From: Cochliopodium minus
Lineage: Eukaryota > Discosea > Himatismenida > Cochliopodiidae
Length of the DNA: 13,103 bases
NCBI GenBank assembly: GCA_024220525.1
Contig: JAMYWO010000609.1
Location: 981 to 14,083, forward strand
Direction of reading: 5' to 3'
Under the pieces are notes generated by a model, which worked only from the letters and a program-made list of their open reading frames with translations, did not search any database and had not been told where the DNA came from. The position numbers were made by a program, and so were the translations under genes. Each line of letters starts with the position of its first letter. Position 1 is the first letter of the stretch. Positions 1-7,500 of this stretch are shown here, piece after piece.

Positions 1-289
1 ATTCAAGATGGATGGAAAAAGAAGCGATGATAAACTAAGATGCCAATCATCAAGGATACATACACAAAAAGACAAAATAGATCCCAATACCTGGAGCGTG
101 TCGAAGGTTGCAAAATGGGTCAAGAAAATAGGGTTTGGATCTTACAAGGCATCGTTGATGGAGAACAAGATAGACGGGGTTGCACTACTTTTGCTGACAA
201 ATGAGGATTTGGAGGATATGGGGATCAAGAAGGTGGGCCACCAAAAGAAAATAATGAACAACATCAGAAGAATGAGATACTTAAATTGA
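1..289 (+). CDS. SAM-domain protein, 3' end only (partial at window start)
   Basis: The reading frame is open at the window edge (phase starts at base 2) and stops with TGA at 287-289, so the ATG at 8 is probably internal. The reason is that the near-identical paralogue at 695-1279 carries the same Met as residue 102. The visible protein has a basic, polar linker followed by one sterile alpha motif domain: W near the start of helix 1, then AKWVKKIGFGSYK, a short D-G turn, LLLLTNEDLEDMGI and a basic last helix, which is the classic SAM pattern. SAM domains usually mediate homo- or hetero-oligomerisation; the partner here is unknown. Compared with the paralogue over bases 1-277 I count about 13 mismatches, roughly half silent. 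The last four or five codons differ completely. Any first SAM domain lies outside the window. Confidence 0.8.
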   Translation, partial: FKMDGKRSDDKLRCQSSRIHTQKDKIDPNTWSVSKVAKWVKKIGFGSYKASLMENKIDGVALLLLTNEDLEDMGIKKVGHQKKIMNNIRRMRYLN

Positions 290-694
290 AATAGTGAAAT
301 TTTTGTATTTTTTGAATTTATATTTTAAAATTAAAAACTTTTATAAAAACTATTTTTTTAAAATCTTCGGAATTATAAAAAAATTCAAATTAGAATTAAT
401 CACTTTTATGTTTTAAAAAGTTCAATCCAATAATTCAAAAACTAATTTTATAATAAAGTAAATATCATTAAATTTTACTCAGAGAAAAGGGAAGAATGCA
501 TCTTACTTTACAAATAGGATCCATAATCATTGTTTGGTTAATATTAGATCTATAGAAAAGCAGTTAGATTAGATCATCAGTATTCCAGATTATATTATAA
601 AAGCACAGGATTATTATAATATTTTTCTCTCACAAAAATGAAATTTGGAGATTTGACAAAAACATAAATAAAAATAGATAAAAAATAAAAAAAA
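290..694. other. AT-rich intergenic region between the SAM paralogues
   Basis: About 405 bases with no convincing gene. It should hold the 3' UTR of the first SAM gene and the promoter and 5' UTR of the second. A nine-codon in-frame upstream ORF (ATG 638-640, TAA 665-667) lies 27 bases before the main ATG at 695. The last bases before that ATG are almost all A, a common start context in AT-rich protist genomes. I see no TATA box or repeat that I would defend. Confidence 0.5.
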
Positions 695-1279
695 ATGAAG
701 AAGCAAAGTTTCAACATAGATATTAGCAAACTGAACAGAATGAATATAATTCCAAAAGAAAACATTTCTCCGATTTGGTGGAATGAAGAAACGGTATGCT
801 TTTGGTTGAAAGAAAGCTTGGGGCATTCAAATTTTAGCAGCATGATTATGAACAACAAGGTGGATGGAAGCAAGTTGAAAAAGATGATAAACAATAGGGA
901 AATGGTGTTGGAGAAGATAGGGCTGAATGATAAAGAATTCGAGATTGTGAAATACAAATTCAAAAAGTTGGAAAGCAAATACGAGATAGAATTCAAGATG
1001 GATGGAAAAAGAAGCGATGATAAACTAAGATGCCAATCATCAAGGATACATACACAAAAAGACAAAACAGATCCTAAAACCTGGAGCGTGTCGAAGGTGG
1101 CAAAATGGGTCAAGAAAATAGGGTTTGGATCTTACAAGACTTCTTTGGTGGAGAACGGGATAGACGGGGTTGCACTACTTTTGCTGACAAATGAGGATTT
1201 GGAGGATATGGGGATCAAGAAAGTGGGCCACCAAAAGAAAATAATGAATAACATCAGAAGCATGAGAAAAAGCTTTTGA
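695..1279 (+). CDS. Tandem SAM-domain protein (two SAM domains, 194 aa)
   Basis: A single-exon gene. The first SAM domain spans about residues 29-93 (WWNEETVCFWL, then an NKVDG turn, VLEKIGLNDKEF and a basic helix). A charged linker covers about 94-128. The second SAM domain spans about 130-190 (WSVSKVAKWVKKIGFGSYK, NGIDG, LTNEDLEDMGI). The two domains differ clearly from each other, while the second is almost the same as that of the partial gene at the window start. The start at 695 is chosen because an in-frame TAA lies upstream at 665-667 and the ATG follows a run of A. There is no enzyme domain, signal peptide or membrane segment. By family knowledge this is a scaffold or adaptor that could form SAM polymers or bind another SAM protein; that role is inferred. 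It is convergent with the JmjC gene, with 106 bases between the stop codons. Confidence 0.85.
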   Translation: MKKQSFNIDISKLNRMNIIPKENISPIWWNEETVCFWLKESLGHSNFSSMIMNNKVDGSKLKKMINNREMVLEKIGLNDKEFEIVKYKFKKLESKYEIEFKMDGKRSDDKLRCQSSRIHTQKDKTDPKTWSVSKVAKWVKKIGFGSYKTSLVENGIDGVALLLLTNEDLEDMGIKKVGHQKKIMNNIRSMRKSF

Positions 1280-1306
1280 TCAAATGAAAATAATGTATAT
1301 GCTGAA

Positions 1307-1312
1307 AATAAA
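1307..1312 (+). promoter_or_regulatory. Possible polyadenylation signal AATAAA
   Basis: An exact AATAAA lies 27 bases after the TGA of the tandem SAM gene. In so AT-rich a region the match could be chance, so its use is inferred from position only. Confidence 0.3.
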
Positions 1313-1385
1313 TTTTTTGTAAATGTATTGAATTTGAAACTAATTCAGAAATTTGGGAAGATGTATAAAAAAAACTTCATAAGGA

Positions 1386-2638
1386 TTAGTTTTTATAATA
1401 GTTTAAAATGACTAAATTGACCAACCATTCTTTACATTGATCAAAAAGATCACTCAAGATTTGCGAATTGAAATCCAAGCCACCTTGCAGAGAGGTCAAC
1501 AGCAAGGACTTCAAAAGATGTTCCTGCGTTAAAATCTGGTTGACGGGGACTTTCTTGTTCTTGAGGGATTGGATCTCTTTGATGAGATTGATCTCTGTGA
1601 TGTACTTGATGGAATCGTCTGATATCTTGCTTTTTGAAACATCTTTATCAGGATAGACAAAGAAATTGACGGAAATGTTATCTGTCTTGCATCCTATGTA
1701 ATGATAAAAATAATGGGGGATGAATAACACCTCTCCTGAATGGATATCTGCCTGATAACAATGTTGGTGAATCTCTGTGGGGAATTGCAGATCGTTTGGA
1801 TTAACATTCGCAGTGTTCCCTTTGGCCAGATGCAGTTTATCTTTTGTTTTTGATGCATCTACAAGAAAGGCTGATTTTATTCCAGATATTACACAAAGAA
1901 ATCCTAATGTTAATTAAAAGAAAAATCTCAAATTTGAGAATCAATCTTCAAAAAGTTTTTACCTGGATGTGCTTTATTTAATGAAATAAATCTCTTTTGA
2001 AAATGTTTAAGGAGGATTGGTTGAAATTATAATCTAAATTCCAACTATTTAGGAAATATACTTTGAGATATCAAAAATTTACAATCTAGATGCAAATGAG
2101 AATAATGTCCTTTCTTTCCAATCCATATATTTCCATTATCTTCTGCATTCTTGTACTATATAAAAATTAATGAAACCATTTTTTATATTTGTTTTGTATT
2201 TCTTGCCAGGTTGTCAATATCATCGAGTAATTTCTTGCAATTTTGTTCTATATTGAAATAACCGAGAAATTCATCGTAATAATCATCATTGCTTTCCATA
2301 TCTGATCTCCAATATTCTATAAATTCTTTATTATGAATGAATATCCTTTTACAGAATTAAAAAAGAAGGTTAAAATTTGAGGGAAATAATTTACTTCCAA
2401 ATGTTGTTTCTTTTTTATTTGGAAATTCTCCAATTTTGTTTTGTACTCTCGTAATTATAGGAGTATTTTCTCCTATCTTTTCTAAAAGATAATTTATATT
2501 CCATTTTTTTAAAGCATTCCAATTATTTAATGAATTTTTAATGATTGCAACCTTTCTGTTCTTTATTAAATCATTAAGATCATTTTGAGAAGGATTATCA
2601 AGGTATATTGGTGATTTAAATTCATTTATCGTTTTCAT
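1386..2638 (-). CDS. JmjC-domain (Cupin_8 type) Fe(II)/2-oxoglutarate oxygenase, five exons, about 320 aa
   Basis: Reconstructed by hand on the minus strand as exons 2638-2395, 2325-2207, 2155-2083, 1971-1963 and 1903-1386. All phases agree and give 963 nt including TAA at 1388-1386. The N-terminal part reads like a Cupin_8 protein (VAIIKNSLNNW, then FGKFIEYW across intron 1). The iron ligands are H143-x-D145 in KKGHYSHLHLD and distal H216 in IPHYFYHYIG; GIKSAFLVDASK follows the HxD strand as in JmjC/JMJD5/HSPBAP1-like proteins. Such enzymes hydroxylate proteins or RNA, or demethylate; the substrate here is unknown and the gene could equally be a TYW5-, JMJD5- or JMJD7-like member. Odd points: exon 4 has only 9 nt, intron 2 has a GC donor, and introns are 51-111 nt, shorter than those of the Roco gene. 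The domain call is firm; the exact borders of exons 2-4 are inferred. Confidence 0.85.
1963..1971 (-). other. 9-nt microexon of the JmjC gene
   Basis: It encodes the second and third bases of one codon, then His and Pro, then the first base of a Gly codon. It is flanked by AAAG upstream and GTAAAA downstream. Including it restores phase between the HxD exon (ending 2083) and the exon at 1903, and gives 11 residues from the Asp ligand to the next Gly, the usual JmjC spacing. Confidence 0.65.
2156..2206 (-). other. GC-AG intron in the JmjC gene (51 nt)
   Basis: The exon ends ...CTG and the intron begins GCAAGA and ends ATATAG. No GT donor in this stretch keeps the frame before an in-frame TAA, whereas the GC donor joins LLDDIDNL to the in-frame exon that leads to NIWIGKKGH. 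Inferred from frame and family match, without transcript data. Confidence 0.55.
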
Positions 2639-2716
2639 TTTTTATTTTTATATTTATTTTGATGATGATATCAATCCATCAATGATAAATTCATACATTA
2701 GAAAAATTAAATAAAA
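2639..2716. promoter_or_regulatory. 78-bp divergent promoter between the JmjC and 2H phosphoesterase genes
   Basis: The two proposed start codons face away from each other with only 78 bases between them, so both promoters and 5' UTRs must fit here or reach into a neighbouring gene. The segment holds an exact 8-bp palindrome TGATATCA at 2666-2673 and a pair of inverted 6-mers (TTGATG at 2659, CATCAA at 2677), a possible site for a dimeric factor. Function is inferred. Confidence 0.5.
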
Positions 2717-3619
2717 ATGAAAAAGGTTTAATAAAATTTCCATTTTATTCACAAAATTACCCTTCATTTTATTTATCAAAAGATAAGACCGAGCCATTTT
2801 TTGGCATTTAGGATAAATAACGAAAATGTTTGTAAAATTATTTCATTTATTTGGATTATTTTTGTTATAAAATAATTTTTTATATTATAGTGAATAATTT
2901 GGGTGAAGTAGTAAAACATATTTGTAGTAAGGACAAAAATATAGAACAATTCAAAATAAAATCACTCGCATATCACTACACCTTCTTTGTATTGTATGCA
3001 TATGAAAAAGAAGAGAAATTGATTGAAATATTACAAAATTATACTCAAAAACATCAAAAATTCTCAATCAATATAAAAGGGATAAATCAGTAAGAATAAC
3101 AATCAATAATTATTTAATTAACTCTCTATAGGTGTATATTTTCATTTATATAGATTATTTGGTTAATTAAATTGCAAATATTACAAGTCAAAAATCATAG
3201 AGGTATTATTCCTCAATATCACCATTACCAAATTTATTTTTTCAAATATATAAAGTTGTATTTGCCGAAGTGAACAATGATGATGGAAAGATAACCATGA
3301 ATAACATTATTCAATCTTTTCATAAGCATATCTTCGAATCTGATCCAACAATGGTAAAAAAGCTTGATAAAGAGCTTCATTTTCATTTGACCTTATTCAA
3401 AGCAAGACAGTAAATAATTCAATATAAACCTCCATATTTGATTTTTTTTTTTTTTTTTATAAAAGAAATAAGACTGGAATCAAAGAAGAACATTATGAGG
3501 AATTCAAATCTAATTTTTTTGGTACACAAGATTTGACAGAAATTCATTTATTCAAAATGCAAAATGATATGGAGACTGGTTATAAAGTGATTTCCAAGAT
3601 ACAATTAATAGATAATTAA
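2717..3619 (+). CDS. AKAP7/ASCC1-like 2H phosphoesterase, five exons, 205 aa
   Basis: Exons 2717-2725, 2783-2831, 2891-3089, 3203-3409 and 3466-3619 join in phase to a 205-residue protein ending at TAA 3617-3619. The start MKKIRPSHFLAFRI matches the first strand of this family. The first HxT motif is H48-Y-T50 (LAYHYTFFVL), followed by a GIN turn and YKVVFAEV. The second is H147-L-T149 (HFHLTLFK), followed by EEHYEEFKSNFFG, EIHLFKM and a final strand, as in the AKAP7 central domain. The spacing of about 100 residues between the motifs is usual for 2H enzymes. The two HxT motifs form the active site; relatives cleave 2'-5' oligoadenylate or act on 2',3'-cyclic or terminal phosphates of RNA, and ASCC1 takes part in alkylation repair. 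The protein is a stand-alone domain with no KH or PKA-binding part seen. The substrate is unknown. The 9-nt first exon (Met-Lys-Lys) is the least certain part. Confidence 0.8.
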
Positions 3620-3760
3620 ATATTTGAAGATATTTCACAAAATTATTTTTTTAAATTCTTTTCAACATATTAGATTGCATCCTCAAATTTTTGTCATAAT
3701 ATACTTTTAAAAAAAAAATAGGTTGTATTTTTTCTTTATAATAATATCCCAGTCGATCGT

Positions 3761-4354
3761 ATGAATTCTCCCAAAGATGAAAAATCGAAAAATAGTAAAA
3801 TAGCAGAATTCAAATTAGATAGATGGGTGATGAGATTGGGTGAGAGGGAAATAATATCGACCAATAGAAATTCACCAAGGCAAATTGTGGGTGGATTATC
3901 TACACAGATAGATAGCAATAATCAAAATAGGAAAACATTGTCGAATAAGAAGCAAAAGTTGACAAAAGACAGCTTATTTTCTGTATGCTTCATATATAAG
4001 CCAGATGCCAAAATGAATCTTCATTATACTTTGCCATTAGAATTATCCAACAAATCTCAAAAGTTTCTTTCTTTAAATATCCAACATTTCTTCACTTTGA
4101 TAGGAAAACATTACAAAGAGAATATAACAGAGGATATGAACAAAGAATTCTTCCATATCTTCCAAGTGGAGGATAATTTCGATTGTTGCATTTATATTCG
4201 CAACAAATTATTGGTGGGAGCATGTATTAAAACAGAAATGAAGAAGAGATTTTGTCCAATCAAAGAAGAATATTTTTTAAAATTATTATTAGGAGATATG
4301 CATGACTATATCAACAATCTCATCAATTCACCACAAGAACATGGTCAAAAGTAA
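3761..4354 (+). CDS. Hypothetical protein, 197 aa, unrecognised
   Basis: A single open frame with good coding character: mixed composition and no low-complexity run. The first 70 residues are polar and basic (many Ser, Asn, Lys) and look disordered. Residues 71-190 look like an alpha/beta domain, with a hydrophobic strand at FSVCFIY, a helix around LNIQHFFTLIGKH, a strand at FDCCIYIRNKLLVGAC and a helix near the end. No catalytic motif, signal peptide or membrane helix is visible. It starts at the first ATG after the stop of the upstream gene. A splice-like GTAAAT at 4351 with TTTCAG at 4382-4387 would only exchange the stop for one more Ile codon and a TAA. It lies 152 bases upstream of the Roco gene in the same direction. 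An in-frame TGA directly before the Roco ATG argues against a simple fusion. I do not recognise the family. Confidence 0.6.
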   Translation: MNSPKDEKSKNSKIAEFKLDRWVMRLGEREIISTNRNSPRQIVGGLSTQIDSNNQNRKTLSNKKQKLTKDSLFSVCFIYKPDAKMNLHYTLPLELSNKSQKFLSLNIQHFFTLIGKHYKENITEDMNKEFFHIFQVEDNFDCCIYIRNKLLVGACIKTEMKKRFCPIKEEYFLKLLLGDMHDYINNLINSPQEHGQK

Positions 4355-4506
4355 ATAATTATAACTAAAAACAAAACTTTATTTCAGAATATAAATTCGT
4401 TAAATTTCGATTTTAATACTAATGGTGATCAATCATAATAATTTAAATTCAAAAAAAAAATCTTATTTTGAAAAATTAATTCCATTCACCCAAATATAAT
4501 ATTTGA

Positions 4507-7500
4507 ATGAATATTCCTCATTTTATTCAAATGAATGTTTTGTATTATCATACTCAATCTAAAAAAATAAAAAGCCAAACAGAAAAGTTGTTTAACATAC
4601 CTTCTGTTTTACACGGAAACTTGTTGCCCAATTACTTGCTCGAAGGGGTACCACTTATGGAGATGATAGAAAAGATATCCAGCTTCAATAAACATGGGGA
4701 TACAAGTGAGATGGTCGTAAGATTAAAAACGTTTTTTTCGAGGAGATTGCAACATGTTTTACCCACCATAATAAACCAAGAGAAAGGGTTTACGAATGAA
4801 ATGATAGACATATCTTTAAATGTCATCTCCAATTTTCTCTACAAAGATCTAGAGTTGGATGACGAAAACAGCAAAGTGGACGTGAACATAATCTTCAACA
4901 ATATTTATTTGATCGGTTCTGACGGATCCATTCTTTTGTATTCAGACAACAATCACGAGATAGTGAGAGATCTGATCGAGGATGCTAGAACCAATTTGTA
5001 CAAAGAAATGGTCAAGCAGAACTCAAACTCTTTCGCCAAAATACCTCTCAAAGAAAACTGGATGGCGTACGGTAACAAGAACGTCTTTATTTTGGGAAAC
5101 ATTTTCAATCCGAGAGAAAACATCAAGGAGACCATTAACTTTGATTCTTTTTTCCCTCTTGCCCTTTTTTTGGATGAGCACAGAGATTTCCTCGATTTTC
5201 CTGTTGTTTTCAAAACTTGCAAGGACATCCTCGTTTCCCAAGCTCATTTCGGAGACAAAATCGACATTTACAAAATCAAGCATATCATCTGCGAGAACAA
5301 AGAGTTGAGACACGTTCCCATCTTCTTGGAGAGTTGCATTTCCCTAAATAAACTCCAACTTTCCAACAATCTCCTCCAAAGATTCGATATTCCCTACACC
5401 TTAAACTTGTTAAAGGAGCTCGTATTAGACAACAATCAAATCACTTCTATCAGCGAAAACATTTTCGAGAGAATGCCTTTGCTCAAGAGTTTGATCATCA
5501 ACAAGAACAACGTTTTCGATGTTCCTTCTCTTCCCAAGAGTAGGATCGATCTTTTCTATCTCGAAATCAAGGAGAATCCTGTTCTCATTTTGCCCCTCAC
5601 TTTTAATCCTCAAAACGTCACCGGGTTTTCAAGACCAAGAGCAAATTCTATACCTTCACTAATAAGAGACAAGGATTTAGAATTTAAAAAGGTATCAAAA
5701 AATTTTTAAAATTTTGTTATTTTCAAAGATTTTTTTTATTTTTTTTTTAATATTATTTTATTATATTTTTTTGATTATAAAATCAATTTTTTTTATTTTA
5801 TTCTCTTTTTTGATTATTTCAATTTTTTATTTTTTTAAATCAAGTAGTTTTTATTTTTTTGTTTTATTGATTATTATTTATTTTATTGATTATTATATTT
5901 ATTTTTTATGAATTGTTTTATTTTTAAAGATTGTTTTGAGTCAATACAATTTCCAACACATCCCAAAAGCAGTATACAGCTACGCCAACATTTTGGTAAC
6001 CTTGGACCTCAGCCACAACGAAGAGCTCCTGAAGATAGACGAAGACATAGGGTCTTTGCAATTGCTTGAAAATCTCATCGCAAGCCATTGCAAGAACCTC
6101 AACGAAATCCACCACAACATAGGAAAGCTAAAGAAGCTTACCATCTTGGATGTTTCTTATTGTAAATCTTTAGAGGAGCTCCCCGTTTCGCTGGGGAATT
6201 TGACGCAGTTGAGGAAGCTCAATGTGGTCGAGTCGCTTTATCTCGAGGAGAAGTATGAGCACCTCAGTGGGGTCAAGGACATTCTCGCTTATTTGAAGGA
6301 TTTTGACAAGGGGAAGAAGACTTGGAGACAAGTCAAGCTTGTTTTATTGGGGAGAGAAGGTATTTTCTTTTATTTTCAGTTTTTTTGTTTATACATTAGT
6401 TTTTATTTTATATTTTAATATTTATTTTTTCATTTTTTGTCACCACCTTTATATTTTATTTTTATTTTATTTTATTTCATTTTTTAATTTAATATTTATT
6501 TTATTTTTTTTGAAAACACATTTTTATTTTTATTTTTACTTTGGCATAATATTAATTTCATTTCATTTTCATTTCATTTTCATTTCATTTATATTTTTAT
6601 TATTTTTATCATTTTTCATTTTATTTTTTATTTTATTTTTATTTTTTATTTTTTTTGTTATATTTTTTTGTTATATTATTTTTCATTATTTTTTTTAAAT
6701 TTTTTTATTATTTTTATTTATTTTTATAATTAATTTTTGATAAACTCTTTTTCTTTCAAGGTGTTGGAAAGAGCCATCTTGTCAAAAATCTGAAAAAAAA
6801 TACTCCAAAATATAACAATATTTCCACCAACGGTATAGAGTTGAGCACAATCACCATGAAGCTCACAAACAAAACAGAAATACAGTTGTCTATTTTTGAT
6901 TTTGGAGGGTAAAAAATTTTCATTTTATAAATTCTATTTTTGGTTAAATTTTTATTTTATTTTTTTATTTTTATTTTATTCTTCGTTTTATTTTTAAAAT
7001 TTATAAATTTTTATTTTTTGATTTCATTTTAGACAACAAGTTTTCCTTCCTTCGCACGAGTTTTTTCTTACTCAAAAGAGTTTGTATTTATTAGTTTTTA
7101 ACGCATCGGAAGAAAATTATTTTGATAGAGTTTTGTATTGGGCTGAATTTCTTTCTTTTAAAGTATAAAATTTTGATAATATTTAAATTTTATTTATTAT
7201 TTTTTTTCAATTAATTTTTATTTATCATTTATCATTTATTTTTTTTTTTTTAAAGTCAAAATCAAAGAGTCATGTAATTTTTGTTGGGACCCATTTTGAT
7301 AAAATAGACAAGAAAATTGTGGAGGAAAGTTTGAAGAACATTGTTTCTAACATCAATTCAAAGTTGCCAAAACAAGTGAAAGGAAATTTGGTTATTCAAG
7401 ATATATTGTTTATATCATGCACAAAAGGGTAAAAAAAAAATTAAAAATTAAATTAAAATTAAAAATTAAATTAAAATTAAAAATTAAATTAAAAAAAAAA

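Noticed and set aside
595-1113. 172-residue minus-strand frame over the tandem SAM gene
   Set aside because: It is a Phe/Leu/Ser-rich shadow of the A-rich SAM coding strand, with no domain.
4355-4506. Possible splice joining the 197-residue gene to the Roco gene
   Set aside because: A donor at 4351 and acceptor at 4387 exist, but the next codons reach TAA within two residues, and an in-frame TGA lies directly before the Roco ATG.
5714-5911. Small hydrophobic open frame resembling a membrane peptide
   Set aside because: It falls within intron 1 of the Roco gene and consists of T-rich low complexity.
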